Positions 1-8,580 of a DNA stretch of 64,000 bases are shown here, piece by piece. The stretch spans positions 62,001 to 126,000 of the forward strand of contig NZ_VOHA01000016.1 in the NCBI RefSeq assembly GCF_007859315.1, written 5' to 3'. The stretch's first letter is position 1, and the number at the start of each line of letters is the position of its first letter. The notes beneath the pieces were generated by a model. That model worked only from the letters and a program-made list of their open reading frames with translations. It searched no databases and was not told the origin of the DNA. Source of the DNA: Reyranella sp. CPCC 100927 (GTDB lineage: Bacteria > Pseudomonadota > Alphaproteobacteria > Reyranellales > Reyranellaceae). Made by a program: the position numbers and the translations under genes.

Positions 1-62
1 CGAAGCCTGTTGACCAGATTGCTTCCGATCAGGCCACTGCCGCCGATGACGACGATCTTCAT
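1..62 (-). CDS. NAD(P)-binding (SDR/NmrA-like) protein, N-terminus only
   Basis: Only the first 20 codons lie in the window; the rest runs off the left edge. The ATG is at 60-62 and the peptide MKIVVIGGSGLIGSNLVNRL carries the GxxGxxG dinucleotide-binding fingerprint (GGSGLIG) of Rossmann-fold atypical SDR/NmrA-like proteins. GCGGAG sits about 8 bases upstream of the ATG as a ribosome-binding site. The promoter region and these first codons recur in degenerate form at 1044-1225. Substrate cannot be inferred from the fragment. Confidence 0.75.
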   Translation of the reverse strand, partial: MKIVVIGGSGLIGSNLVNRL

Positions 63-190
63 GTATCAATCTCCGCGTTGTGTCGGGTTCGACGACGCGA
101 AGAATGCCGGATCACAGGTCGGAAGACCTTGCAGGCGTCGCCACGCGGGATTGAATTTCCCTTGGTTCTTCGTCCAAGGCCGCAGCGGCC
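5..190. repeat. Direct repeat copy A (SDR promoter and first codons)
   Basis: Bases 5-62 align gap-free with 1044-1101, and the non-coding part to about 190 aligns with 1102 to about 1225. Shared stretches include CTCCGCG, GATGCCGGATC-like sequence, AGAAGACCTTGCAG and ATTTCC near the far end. This looks like a tandem duplication with divergence, copies about 1039 bp apart. The conserved non-coding portion suggests that promoter elements were copied too. Confidence 0.7.
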
Positions 191-285
191 GGTTATATTA
201 GTTCACAGCGGCTCGAAAAATTGATGCTTTACACTCACTTGCCATCCGGAGGTGCCGCCGCTTTTCCGGCACACCAGTCAGGATC

Positions 286-495
286 CTAACTTGCCGGTTC
301 CGCAACGGCCGGCTCTTCCTTCACGAGAATGTCTGTGTCGATCGTTGCCGCATGATAGCCAGGGAAAGCGACATCCCAGCCGAGCGCCAAAAGTACGCCC
401 GCGGCCATCCCTACGAAGAACGCCGAGACGATCATCATGCGAAGTTGATCGAGCTTCGGGCCGGTCACTTTCTCGTTTCGGGCAATACGCGACAT
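286..495 (-). CDS. Small single-span membrane protein, unknown function
   Basis: A 69-residue protein. The start at 495 is chosen over upstream options because AAGGAG lies 7 bases before this ATG. The N-terminal ~20 residues are polar and basic, followed by one hydrophobic segment (about residues 20-41, MMIVSAFFVGMAAGVLLALG) and a short acidic C-terminus ending EEPAVAEPAS. It is probably inserted in the inner membrane with a small soluble tail. I do not recognise the family. It sits alone between the truncated Rossmann-fold gene and the chimeric ORF. Being short, it could be spurious, but the ribosome-binding site and the clean membrane helix argue for a real gene. Confidence 0.5.
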   Translation of the reverse strand: MSRIARNEKVTGPKLDQLRMMIVSAFFVGMAAGVLLALGWDVAFPGYHAATIDTDILVKEEPAVAEPAS

Positions 496-579
496 CTCTG
501 GCTCCTTGGCGACAGGTGGTTCGGGGCAGGCGCTTCGCAAATGACGTTTCCTCATGGCTCGATAGACGTCCGGGCCGCC

Positions 580-1101
580 TCAGGCTGCATGGCAGGATGT
601 CGACAAAACATCCGAGCCGTTGGCGCGAACGGTGAGAGCCTCCCTGCCGGCGAGGCCGAAGGATGCAAGCGCTCTCAGCCACGGGGATCCGGAAAGCGAA
701 AGGCATCCGGCCATCGCGAAGTACGCTGTTCGCGCCAGATGACAAATCGTCTGCATTGCCCTCAGCAGGGCACGTACGCTCCGCTCCGGTTGAACGCGCT
801 GCGCTGCACCGTTCGGGGTCGGGCGGGCGCGTGCGGATGAACTCAAAGCCGTGGCCGAGCGAGCGACGAGCAGTGACGCAGCAGCGTGCGGATTGGTCTC
901 GTGGACAGCGGCAAGCGTCGCCCTCGACGTGCTGGACATCGCGTCATCGACGCGTATCGCGCCGATGCAAACAGCCGCCAACAGTGCTGCACAGATACCC
1001 AGAGCCGGCGACACGGCCACGACCTCGCGGCCGTCGTGATGAAGCCTGTCGGCCAGACTGGTCCTGATCAGGCGGCGGTGTCCGATGACGAGGATCTTCA
1101 T
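580..1101 (-). pseudogene. Chimeric ORF: degenerate SDR N-terminus fused to unrelated sequence
   Basis: From the ATG at 1101 the first ~33 codons (MKILVIGHRRLIRTSLADRL, then roughly to residue 33) align without gaps to the start of the gene at 1-62 and to the usual MKIxVIGGxGLIG start of atypical SDRs. The glycine fingerprint is destroyed (GHRRLIR). After about residue 33 the reading frame stays open to 580, but the sequence is unrelated: a hydrophobic stretch (LGICAALLAAVCIGAI), then a low-complexity Ser/Ala/Arg tail. Seen: duplicated promoter and start feeding a different ORF. Inferred: a decayed tandem duplicate or a chimera. It is unlikely to bind NAD(P). Whether the 173-residue product is made is unknown. 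Confidence 0.4.
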
Positions 1102-1225
1102 GGTCATTCTCCGCGTCGTGTCGTGTTCGACTGAGCGGAAGATGCCGGATCGGTCGCCAGAAGACCTTGCAGCTGCCTTCGATCGAGATTGAAATTTCCT
1201 TGATTCTTCGTCTAGAGCGCATCTC
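1044..1225. repeat. Direct repeat copy B (degenerate)
   Basis: Second copy of the repeat described at 5-190. The coding part (1044-1101) keeps the start codon and ribosome-binding region (GGAGAATGACC before the ATG) but has lost the glycine fingerprint. The upstream part keeps AGAAGACCTTGCAG. This repeat and the palindrome at 1243-1318 fill most of the 430-bp stretch 1102-1530; the remainder (1319-1517) holds no gene I can support. Confidence 0.7.
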
Positions 1226-1242
1226 GGCTTTATGGAAACCGT

Positions 1243-1318
1243 TGTCATCCCGAGCACAGCGAGGGATCTCCCGGCAATGGAGTCGCCGTTCGCGGAGTTC
1301 TCTCGCTGCGGGATGACA
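1243..1318. repeat. REP-like palindrome, TGTCATCCCGAGC family, copy 1
   Basis: The sequence begins TGTCATCCCGAGCACAGCGA and ends with its imperfect complement CTCGCTGCGGGATGACA, so the whole unit can fold into a hairpin with a ~25-base loop. The same family appears at 39010-39094 and 44819-44903. It lies in the non-coding region upstream of the TolB/TPR regulator. Confidence 0.75.
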
Positions 1319-1530
1319 GTGTGGTCGGACCACCGTCGGGCCTGCCAAAGCGGCTGTGACGTCTTGGACCTCGCGCGAGGTGCGCTTCCAATTTAATGAG
1401 GGCGCGACCTTAATCGGCGCGACGATGCCGTGCTCGACGAAGGCTGCTATGCTGTGGCCAGACGGTGGGTGTCCACCCTGTTGCCCTGGCTGCGTATCTG
1501 CGCCTGCGTGCGCGATCAGGGAGGACCGGC

Positions 1531-3111
1531 GTGCCGTACGCGTTTGAAGACTACGTGCTCGACCCTGAGCGGCGGGAACTTACCCGTGGCCCGGGCGCAA
1601 TTGCCGTCGGCCCGCAAGTCTTCGACCTGCTGCTCTATCTGGTGCAGAGGCGTGAGCATGTCGTCAGCAAGGACGAGCTGCTCGATGTGGTGTGGAACGG
1701 ACGGATCGTCTCTGAATCGACTCTCACCAGTCATATCAATGCAGCACGCAAGGCGGTCGGCGACAGCGGTCAGGACCAGCGCCTGATCCGAACGATCGCG
1801 CGCAAGGGATTTCGGTTTGTCGGCGACGTCACGGAAGGGCAGCCACTGGCCGGTTTCAGCCGCGAGAACACCGACGACGACGCGCGCGACGCGCTCCCTC
1901 AGGCACCGGAGCTGCCCGACAAACCATCCGTCGCAGTCCTGGCATTCCAGAACCTGAGCGGCGACTCCGAACAGGACTACTTCATCGATGGTGTGGTCGA
2001 GGACATCATCTCGGCATTGTCGCGCATTCGCTGGCTGTTCGTGATCGCCCGCAATTCGAGCTTCGCGTACAAGGGCCAGGCGGTCGACGTGAAGCAGGTG
2101 GGCCGCGAGCTCGGTGTACGCTATGTGCTGGAAGGCAGCATGCGCAAAGCTGCGAACCGCGTGCGCATCACGGGACAGCTCCTCGATGCGATGACCGGGG
2201 GGCACCTCTGGGCAGACCGTTTCGAAGGCACCCTCGGCGACATCTTCGAACTACAGGATCAGGTCACTGAGAAGGTGGTCGGCGCGATCGCAACGCACCT
2301 GGAGCGTGCCGAAATAGAACGCGCAAAGCGCAAGCCGACCGAAAGCCTCGACGCCTACGACTACTATCTGCGCGGCACGGCGAACCTGCATCGGGGCACC
2401 CGCGAGTCCATCGACGAGGCACTGGTGCAATTCCATCATGCGCTGCAGCGGGATGCGAACTTTGCGTCTGCCTACGCGATGGCGGCCTGGTGCCATTTCT
2501 GGCGCAAGGTCAACGGCTGGATGGCCGACCCACCGCAGGAGATCGCCGAAGGTGCCCGATTGGCCCGCCGGGCGGTCGCCTTGGGCCGGGACGATGCGGT
2601 CGCCCTCACGCGCAGCGGCCATGCGCTGGGCAATCTCGTCGGCGACCTGGATGGCGGTATCGCATTGCTCGACAGGGCGCTGGTGCTCAATCCGAACCTG
2701 GCAGCGGCCTGGTTCCTCGGCGGCTTCCTGAGGGTCTGGCGCGGCGAGCCGGATAGCGCCATCGAGCACTTCACGCGGGCCATGCGGCTCAGCCCCCTGG
2801 ACCCTGAAATGTATCGCATGCAAGCCGGCATGGCGGCGGCGCATTTGTTCGCGGGCCGATTTGACACGGCCTCGTCATGGGCGGAGCGGGCGTTTCGGGA
2901 TCTGCCGAGCTTCCTGATGGTGGTCGGCATCATCGCGGCCAGCCACGCGCTGGCCGGTCGTACAGACGAAGCGACGCGTGCGATGCACCACCTGCGCCAG
3001 CTCGATCCGGCGCTGCGCATCTCCAATATCCCGGGATGGCTGCCGATCCACCGGCCGGAAGATCTCGCCACGCTGGCGGAAGGGCTGCGCAAAGCGGGGC
3101 TCCCGGAATGA
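1531..3111 (+). CDS. Winged-helix / TolB-like / TPR transcriptional regulator
   Basis: A 526-residue protein read from GTG at 1531, chosen because AGGGAGG lies 6 bases upstream and the residues that follow (YAFEDYVLDPERREL) are the usual family start. Order of parts: OmpR/CadC-type winged helix (about residues 3-95, with VVSKDELLDVVWNGRIVSES), a linker, a TolB-like N-terminal domain starting KPSVAVLAFQNLSGD and extending to about residue 260, then TPR-like helical repeats to the C-terminus. No membrane segment is obvious. Known for the family: the winged helix binds DNA; the TolB-like and TPR parts are thought to sense or scaffold. The ligand is unknown. It is monocistronic, with an REP palindrome upstream, and convergent with the GNAT gene. 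Confidence 0.85.
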   Translation: MPYAFEDYVLDPERRELTRGPGAIAVGPQVFDLLLYLVQRREHVVSKDELLDVVWNGRIVSESTLTSHINAARKAVGDSGQDQRLIRTIARKGFRFVGDVTEGQPLAGFSRENTDDDARDALPQAPELPDKPSVAVLAFQNLSGDSEQDYFIDGVVEDIISALSRIRWLFVIARNSSFAYKGQAVDVKQVGRELGVRYVLEGSMRKAANRVRITGQLLDAMTGGHLWADRFEGTLGDIFELQDQVTEKVVGAIATHLERAEIERAKRKPTESLDAYDYYLRGTANLHRGTRESIDEALVQFHHALQRDANFASAYAMAAWCHFWRKVNGWMADPPQEIAEGARLARRAVALGRDDAVALTRSGHALGNLVGDLDGGIALLDRALVLNPNLAAAWFLGGFLRVWRGEPDSAIEHFTRAMRLSPLDPEMYRMQAGMAAAHLFAGRFDTASSWAERAFRDLPSFLMVVGIIAASHALAGRTDEATRAMHHLRQLDPALRISNIPGWLPIHRPEDLATLAEGLRKAGLPE

Positions 3112-3130
3112 GAGCGCACGCGCGGACGGC

Positions 3131-3676
3131 TCATGATCGCGCAGGGTTTGCCAGAACATAGCGACATTGCATGATGTCTTCGCCCCGCGAGCGGGACCGT
3201 CGTTGGACCGTGTCGAGCGGCTGAAATCCGAGCTTGAGGAGCACTTTTCCCGATGCGGCGTTGTCGGCGGCATGGCCCGACCGCAACCGCGACAGGCCGA
3301 CCTCATCGAATGCAAAGCGCACGATGGCCTTTGCCGCTTCAAACGCATAGCCTTGACCCCAAACAGGCTGCTCGTACCAGTAGCCGAGTTCGCCGTCGCC
3401 GCCGCGAACTTCATCGACGTCGACGAGACCGATGAACCTGCCGCCCCGCTCGACGGCAAACCGGAAGGCCTCGCCGGCCGCCCACTCCCGTCGGTGGTCG
3501 GCGAACCAGCGCCCGATCTCGTCCCGATCGGGCGGAAACGACGCCATGCTCAGCATGCGTGTCACGGCCCAATCCGACTGAATGTCGAAAGCGCGATCGG
3601 CGTCCGCGGCGGATGTTGGTCGCAGCACCAGGCGACTTGTCGTCAACTGTCGCCGCGGCATGGAAGAGATCGTCAT
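3131..3676 (-). CDS. GNAT family N-acetyltransferase (RimJ/RimL type)
   Basis: A 181-residue protein from ATG 3676; ATG 3661 is an equally possible start, since neither has a clear ribosome-binding site. The order matches Acetyltransf_3: LTTSRLVLRP at the N-terminus, a central FIGLVDVDE strand, GYWYEQPVWGQGYAFEA with the acetyl-CoA pyrophosphate loop (WGQGYA), and the SGKVLLKLGF helix characteristic of RimJ/RimL/RimI relatives. These enzymes acetylate protein N-termini or small amines; the substrate here is unknown. It is divergent from the dienelactone hydrolase gene with about 110 bp between starts. Confidence 0.88.
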   Translation of the reverse strand: MTISSMPRRQLTTSRLVLRPTSAADADRAFDIQSDWAVTRMLSMASFPPDRDEIGRWFADHRREWAAGEAFRFAVERGGRFIGLVDVDEVRGGDGELGYWYEQPVWGQGYAFEAAKAIVRFAFDEVGLSRLRSGHAADNAASGKVLLKLGFQPLDTVQRRSRSRGEDIMQCRYVLANPARS

Positions 3677-3786
3677 GGTGTCACACGAACCGGCACACCT
3701 CCGTTGAACCATCGGGCTGATGACTTGTCCATGGTGCCGCGCTACCGTCGCTGCCTTCAATAAAAGCATCACCAATGGAGAAGCCG

Positions 3787-4491
3787 ATGCCCAACCCGCA
3801 CCTCAACGCATCGATCCGCCTGCGCGACGGCAAGATGGGCGGCTATCTCGCCAAACCCAAGAGCGGCAGCGGGCCGGGCGTGCTGGTGATCCAGGAGATC
3901 TTCGGCGTCAACAAGGTGATGCGCGACATCTGCGATTCATGGGCGGCGCAGGGATACGTCGCGCTGTCGCCCGACATCTTCTGGCGCCAGGAGGAAGGCG
4001 TCGACATCACCGACCAGAGCCAGGACGAATGGAACCAGGCGTTCGCGCTGTACAAGGGCTTTGACCAGACCAACGGCATCGAGGACCTCAAGGTCGCGCT
4101 TGCCTTCCTGCGCGCCACGACCGGCTGCACCGGCAAGGTCGGCGTCACCGGCTACTGCCTGGGCGGCTTCCTGACCTACATGATGATGTGCCACTCGGAC
4201 GCCGAGGCGGGCGCGGCGTATTATGGCGTCGGCATCGACGGCAAGCTCGACGACGCCAAGGGCCTGCAGAACCCGACCATCCTGCACATCGCCGAGAAGG
4301 ACGGCTTCGTGCCGCCCGAGGCGCAGAAGAAGATCCGCGACGGCCTGCAGGGCAACGCACATGTCACCGTCCATGGCTATCCCAACGACGACCATGCGTT
4401 CTGCCGCGTCGGCGGCCAGCACTACAGCGAAGCCAGCTGCAAACTCGCCAACGGCCGCACGCTGGATCTGTTCAAGAAGGCGCTGGCGTAA
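3787..4491 (+). CDS. Dienelactone hydrolase family protein
   Basis: A 234-residue alpha/beta hydrolase. ATG 3787 is preferred over ATG 3775 because GGAG (3777-3780) then sits 6 bases upstream. The family landmarks are all present: Glu37 in QEIFG, nucleophile Cys124 in GYCLGG, Asp172 in AEKDG and His203 in DDHAF, the spacing expected for carboxymethylenebutenolidase-like enzymes with a Cys-Asp-His triad. It probably hydrolyses lactones or esters in the cytoplasm. No chlorocatechol genes accompany it, so a classical role in that pathway is not supported. It is convergent with msrB across a large palindrome. Confidence 0.9.
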   Translation: MPNPHLNASIRLRDGKMGGYLAKPKSGSGPGVLVIQEIFGVNKVMRDICDSWAAQGYVALSPDIFWRQEEGVDITDQSQDEWNQAFALYKGFDQTNGIEDLKVALAFLRATTGCTGKVGVTGYCLGGFLTYMMMCHSDAEAGAAYYGVGIDGKLDDAKGLQNPTILHIAEKDGFVPPEAQKKIRDGLQGNAHVTVHGYPNDDHAFCRVGGQHYSEASCKLANGRTLDLFKKALA

Positions 4492-4594
4492 CTTTGGACC
4501 GCGGGCGTCCACGCCGCTTTCGCTCGACGCGAAGCGTCGAGCGAAAGGCCGTGGACGCCGCACTGATGCGCGCGTGGAGGCGCGCGGTCCAAAG
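4492..4594. repeat. Nested palindrome between convergent genes; likely bidirectional terminator
   Basis: The outer arms CTTTGGACCGCG (4492-4503) and CGCGCGGTCCAAAG (near 4581-4594) enclose an inner near-perfect inverted repeat at 4504-4559: GGCGTCCACG, a CTTTCGCTCGACGC arm, the loop GAA, then the complements. The outer arm TTTGGACCGCGGGCG also forms the hairpin at 8581-8616, so this is a repeated intergenic element. It separates dienelactone hydrolase from msrB, which face each other. Confidence 0.75.
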
Positions 4595-4605
4595 AAGGAA
4601 ACTTC

Positions 4606-5022
4606 CTACTCTTCCTTCAGGAACTTCATCGCTGCACCGTTCATGCAATAGCGCAGGCCGGTCGGCTGCGGACCATCATCGAAGACATGACCGAGATGGC
4701 CGCCGCAGTTGGCGCAGTGCACTTCGACACGGCGCATGAAGAAGCTGCGGTCCTCGGTGGTGCCGACAGCCTCGGCCTTGGGCTCCCAGAAGCTCGGCCA
4801 GCCCGTGCCGCTGTCGAATTTGGTCGTGCTATCGAACAGCGGATGGCCGCAACCGGCGCAGACATAGTCGCCCTTGCCGTACTCCTTGTTCAGCGGACTG
4901 GTGCCGGCGCGTTCAGTGGCGTGCTTGCGCAGCACCATGTACTGCTCGCGCGTCAGTTCCTTCTGCCAGTCGGCATCGGGCTTTTCGACGGGATAAGCTG
5001 CAGGCTTGGTAGTGGCGGCCAT
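4606..5022 (-). CDS. msrB: Peptide-methionine (R)-S-oxide reductase MsrB
   Basis: A 138-residue enzyme that reduces methionine-R-sulfoxide in proteins. The ATG at 5022 is preceded by GAGG about 7 bases away. The structural zinc site is intact as two CxxC pairs (Cys55/Cys58 in CAGC and Cys103/Cys106 in CANC), and the catalytic cysteine is Cys126 in RYCMN, so this is the Cys and not the selenocysteine form. GTGWPSF and the GGHLGHVFDDGP motif are typical. No signal peptide is visible, so it is cytoplasmic. It is not fused to or next to msrA here. Confidence 0.96.
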   Translation of the reverse strand: MAATTKPAAYPVEKPDADWQKELTREQYMVLRKHATERAGTSPLNKEYGKGDYVCAGCGHPLFDSTTKFDSGTGWPSFWEPKAEAVGTTEDRSFFMRRVEVHCANCGGHLGHVFDDGPQPTGLRYCMNGAAMKFLKEE

Positions 5023-5111
5023 GGGCGAACCTCGTGTGACAGGCTGCAAAAGATGGCCTTGCCGCGCGCCACTGAAAAGCCCCCTTGGTGGCCATCGATG
5101 ACAGCCCCACC

Positions 5112-6422
5112 ATGGCCATGGGTATCAGAATGCTGCGTTGGTCATTGCAAAACGCGCTCGCCATCACGGCATTGGTGCTGAGCCTGTGGGCTGCCAGTGG
5201 GCGATCTCCACATGCGGCGCCTGTTTCCGAGGAATTCGCGCACGAGCTCTGCACGGTGCTGGCGACGGCAACCGACGCCAGGAGCGCAGGCACACAGGAG
5301 GTGTTTGTCGCCAGCTATCGGCCCGGCCCGAAAGAGCGGGAGGTTCCACCAGCCCTGCGCAGTACCGCGTTCACCTATGACAATGCCCTGACTGTCATCG
5401 CGCTGGCGGCGTGCGGTGACGTCGAGCGCGCCCGGCGCATCGGCGCGGCATTTCTCCACGCGCTCGACAAGGATCGTAGCTTCCGCGACGGCCGTGTGCG
5501 CAATGCCTACAGAGCCGGTGCCGTTTCCACCGCCGAGGCGGCTTTGCTGCCGGGCTGGTGGGATGCCACGGCCGGTCGTTGGGCGGAGGATCCGTACCAG
5601 GACGGCAGCGCGACCGGCAATGTCGCCTGGGTGACATTGGCGTTTCTGACCCTGCACCAGGCGACGGGAGACTCGCGCTATCTCGCCGCCGCGCGAAGGA
5701 CATTGGACTGGATCGAGTCGCGCACACGGACCGCCGGTGGGATTGGATTCACAGGCGGCGTGCACGGCTACGACCCCGCGCAACAGCGCCTGGGCTGGGC
5801 CTCGACCGAGCACAACATCGATATCGCCGCCGCCGCCGGCTGGTACGCGCGCGCCACCGGCGATGCGCGAATCGCCGACATGGCCCGTGCGGCGCGCCGC
5901 TTCCTCGACATCGTGTTCGTCAATGCCATCGGCTGCTTTGCCCTGGGCACGGCACCGTCCGGCACCGACCCATCCCTCGGACCGGTCACCGAGCCCGACC
6001 ATCTGGCGCTCGACGCGCAGCTCTGGCCGCATCTGCTCGCCGACGCGACGCCAGCCTGGTCGGCAAGCCTGGCTTGCGTCGACAGGCACTTCGCCGTCGC
6101 GGGCGGCTATGACTTTGACAACGACCGCGATGGGTTATGGATCGAAGGCACGGCACAGGCCGCGCTGGTCTTCCAGGCGACCGGGCAGCCGGCGCGTGCC
6201 GCGGCATTGCTCGACGGCCTGCGGATCCATCGCAGCCCTGACGGCTGGCTCTACGCCACGCCGGCACCGCAGCTGACGACCGGGCTCGCCATCGGACCGG
6301 ACAGCACGACGCCCGACTTCTTCTATTTCAACCGCCCCCATCTGGGGGCGACGGCATGGGCCACGCTGGCGGCCCTGGGCTGGAACCCGTTCACCGGCAG
6401 GCCTGTGCGCGCGCCACCGTGA
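5112..6422 (+). CDS. Secreted or anchored alpha-helical toroid-like protein, unknown
   Basis: A protein of about 436 residues. The start is uncertain between ATG 5112, 5118 and 5130, as no strong ribosome-binding site is visible. A hydrophobic N-terminus (about residues 8-30) ending near SPHAAP suggests a signal peptide or anchor. The body is rich in Ala/Trp helices with repeated pairs such as YDNALTVIALAA, NVAWVTLAFL and HNIDIAAAAGWYARATGD, the pattern of (alpha/alpha)6 toroids found in six-hairpin glycosidases and polysaccharide-processing proteins. No catalytic motif could be assigned. A periplasmic carbohydrate-related role is inference only. Confidence 0.6.
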   Translation: MAMGIRMLRWSLQNALAITALVLSLWAASGRSPHAAPVSEEFAHELCTVLATATDARSAGTQEVFVASYRPGPKEREVPPALRSTAFTYDNALTVIALAACGDVERARRIGAAFLHALDKDRSFRDGRVRNAYRAGAVSTAEAALLPGWWDATAGRWAEDPYQDGSATGNVAWVTLAFLTLHQATGDSRYLAAARRTLDWIESRTRTAGGIGFTGGVHGYDPAQQRLGWASTEHNIDIAAAAGWYARATGDARIADMARAARRFLDIVFVNAIGCFALGTAPSGTDPSLGPVTEPDHLALDAQLWPHLLADATPAWSASLACVDRHFAVAGGYDFDNDRDGLWIEGTAQAALVFQATGQPARAAALLDGLRIHRSPDGWLYATPAPQLTTGLAIGPDSTTPDFFYFNRPHLGATAWATLAALGWNPFTGRPVRAPP

Positions 6423-6469
6423 GGTCTTGACCCTGGCCCGGAATCGGCGTTGAAGGCGGCCACAGACCG

Positions 6470-7528
6470 ATGACCCGCGCTTCGACCACTGCCCGCACAC
6501 TCGCCGACCTTGTCGCGGCCGGCGTTCTGCCGCCCACCGCGGCCGGCGATCCAGCGTTGGCGCAGGTCGCGCGCGACTATGCCATCGCCGTGACACCCGA
6601 CCTGCTCGACCTGATCGAGGGCGCGCCGGCGGGCGATCCCATCGCGCGGCAGTTCATCCCCACAGCGCAGGAAGCGACGACCACATCAGACGAGCTGACG
6701 GATCCGATCGGCGATCACACCTTCGCGCCGGTCCGGGGCATCGTGCATCGCTATCCCGACCGCGTGCTGCTGAAGCCGCTGCACGCCTGTCCGGTCTATT
6801 GCCGATTCTGCTTTCGCCGCGAGCAGGTCGGACCGGGCGGTGACATGCTCGACGATGCCGGCCTCGAGGCGGCGCTGGACTATATCGCGACCCATCCGGA
6901 CGTCTGGGAGGTGGTCGTCACCGGCGGCGATCCGTTCATGCTTTCACCACGGCGCATCGCCCGCATCGTGGCGGCGCTCGACGCAACAGCACATGTCGCG
7001 GTGATCCGCTTCCACACACGGGTACCGGTCGTCGAGCCGGCCCGTGTGAGCGACGCGCTGGTGGCGGCCCTGAAAACGACGCGAGCCGCGGTCTATGTCG
7101 GCGTGCATTGCAATCACGCACGCGAGCTGACGTCAGCGGCGCGGACCAGCCTGGCGACGCTGGCCGACGCCGGCATTCCACTGTTGTCGCAGAGCGTGCT
7201 GTTGCGCGGGGTCAATGACTCGGTCGAAGCGCTCGAGGCCCTGTTCCGCGCCCTGGTCGCCGCCCGCGTGCGCCCCTACTACCTGCACCATCCCGATCTC
7301 GCGCGCGGCACCAGCCATTTCCGCCTGTCCATCGACGAGGGCCAGGCGCTGATGCGCGCCCTGCGCGGCAGGCTGTCGGGACTGTGCCAGCCAACCTATG
7401 TGCTGGATATTCCCGGCGGCTATGGGAAGAGCCCGATCGGCCCGACTTATGTCGGCGATCCCGCCAGCGACGGGCAGCGCACGATCGAGGACTTCCGCGG
7501 CGATCGGCATGACTATCCCGCCCGCTAG
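6470..7528 (+). CDS. epmB: Radical SAM lysine 2,3-aminomutase family protein (EpmB-like)
   Basis: A 352-residue protein with the radical-SAM cluster motif CxxxCxxC at Cys107, Cys111 and Cys114 (HACPVYCRFCFR), followed by TGGDPFML and HCNHARELT, which place it in the KamA/EpmB family. Its length fits EpmB-type enzymes, which convert the lysine used to modify elongation factor P to beta-lysine; true catabolic KamA enzymes are longer, with more C-terminal cysteines. Neither epmA nor efp is in the window, so the EpmB call rests on length and motif. The start is 47 bp after the preceding gene. Confidence 0.75.
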   Translation: MTRASTTARTLADLVAAGVLPPTAAGDPALAQVARDYAIAVTPDLLDLIEGAPAGDPIARQFIPTAQEATTTSDELTDPIGDHTFAPVRGIVHRYPDRVLLKPLHACPVYCRFCFRREQVGPGGDMLDDAGLEAALDYIATHPDVWEVVVTGGDPFMLSPRRIARIVAALDATAHVAVIRFHTRVPVVEPARVSDALVAALKTTRAAVYVGVHCNHARELTSAARTSLATLADAGIPLLSQSVLLRGVNDSVEALEALFRALVAARVRPYYLHHPDLARGTSHFRLSIDEGQALMRALRGRLSGLCQPTYVLDIPGGYGKSPIGPTYVGDPASDGQRTIEDFRGDRHDYPAR

Positions 7529-7533
7529 GTCAC

Positions 7534-7550
7534 TGGCGCTTTAAGCGCCA
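7534..7550. terminator. Short hairpin after the aminomutase gene
   Basis: The perfect palindrome TGGCGCTTTAAGCGCCA begins 6 bases after the stop codon. No T-run follows directly, so it is only a weak terminator candidate. Confidence 0.3.
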
Positions 7551-7734
7551 CGGTCAGCGCGTTCCTTGCACGGTCGGCTCGTTTTTTGAGCGATCGCGGC
7601 GTGAACGATGCCGCTTTCTTCCGCTGGTCGGATCGACACCCCAGCTCCCCCGCAGTGGTACGGAACCTGCTTGTAAGCCTGCTGTCATCGATCGCGCAGC
7701 GATCGCACGTCCATGGCATGCATGCGAGGGGAAG

Positions 7735-8577
7735 ATGGTGATCAAGCGTTTGTCGGCGGCCCTGGTGATGGCCGCCCTGTGGGGAGGAGCAGCGGTCGCG
7801 CAGACGGCGCCTGCACCAGCACCGGCATCGACGCCGGCACCCGAGCCACCGACGCCGGATCCGACGGGCCCGTTCGGCGGCAACATCACCGGCATCGTCA
7901 CGCTGACATCCGACTATCGCTTCCGCGGCATCTCGCAGAGCAAGAAGGCGCCTGCCCTGCAAGCCGGCCTCACCTATGAAGTGCCGCTGTCGTTCGTCAG
8001 CTTCGCGCCCGTGTCGGTCTACGGCGGCTTCTGGGGCAGCAGCATCAACTTCTCGCCCGATGTCGATGAGTCGCTGGAGATCGACATGGTCGCCGGCGTG
8101 AAGTTCAAGTTCTTGAACGAGAAGATGGTGCTGGACCTGGGCTGGATCGGCTACCGCTATCCTGGCTCGATCAAAGGCGCCCACCTGCACTACGACGAGT
8201 TCGGCGGCGCGCTGAGCTATGATTTCGGCTTCGCCAGCATCGCGGGCCAGGTGCGCTACAGCCCCAACTTCTTCGCCCGCTCGGGCAGCGCCTGGTACAA
8301 GCAGGCGATGGTCACGGTGCCGCTGAGCTTCATTCAGATCCACGACAAGGTGTCGTTCAAGATCTTCGGCGGGCTGGGCCACCAGTCGATCCAGCACAAC
8401 GCGCGCTTCGCCAACCCCGACTACTGGGACTGGCAGGTCGGCATCGTGGCCACAGTGTACGGCGTCGATCTCGGCCTCACCTACGTCGACACCAACATCT
8501 CCAAGACCCGGTGCAACGGCGGCGGCTACAAGTACTGCGCCCCGCGCGCCATCTTCAGCATCAGCAAGTCGTTCTGA
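7735..8577 (+). CDS. TorF-like putative outer-membrane porin (TIGR02001 family)
   Basis: A 280-residue protein with a clear signal peptide (residues 1-22, ending AVAQ), an Ala/Pro-rich linker (about 23-45), then GNITGIVTLTSDYRFRGISQ, the hallmark N-terminal strand of the TIGR02001/Gcw_chp family. The remainder alternates hydrophobic and polar residues as in a beta-barrel and ends in a C-terminal Phe (SISKSF), as expected for BamA-dependent insertion. GAGGGG precedes the ATG closely. Members are predicted porins of unknown substrate. It is monocistronic, with a hairpin terminator at 8581-8616. Confidence 0.85.
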   Translation: MVIKRLSAALVMAALWGGAAVAQTAPAPAPASTPAPEPPTPDPTGPFGGNITGIVTLTSDYRFRGISQSKKAPALQAGLTYEVPLSFVSFAPVSVYGGFWGSSINFSPDVDESLEIDMVAGVKFKFLNEKMVLDLGWIGYRYPGSIKGAHLHYDEFGGALSYDFGFASIAGQVRYSPNFFARSGSAWYKQAMVTVPLSFIQIHDKVSFKIFGGLGHQSIQHNARFANPDYWDWQVGIVATVYGVDLGLTYVDTNISKTRCNGGGYKYCAPRAIFSISKSF

Positions 8578-8580
8578 CGT

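Noticed and set aside
6470-7528. Catabolic lysine 2,3-aminomutase (kamA/ablA)
   Set aside because: Length and the lack of further C-terminal cysteines fit EpmB-type better; no lysine fermentation genes near.
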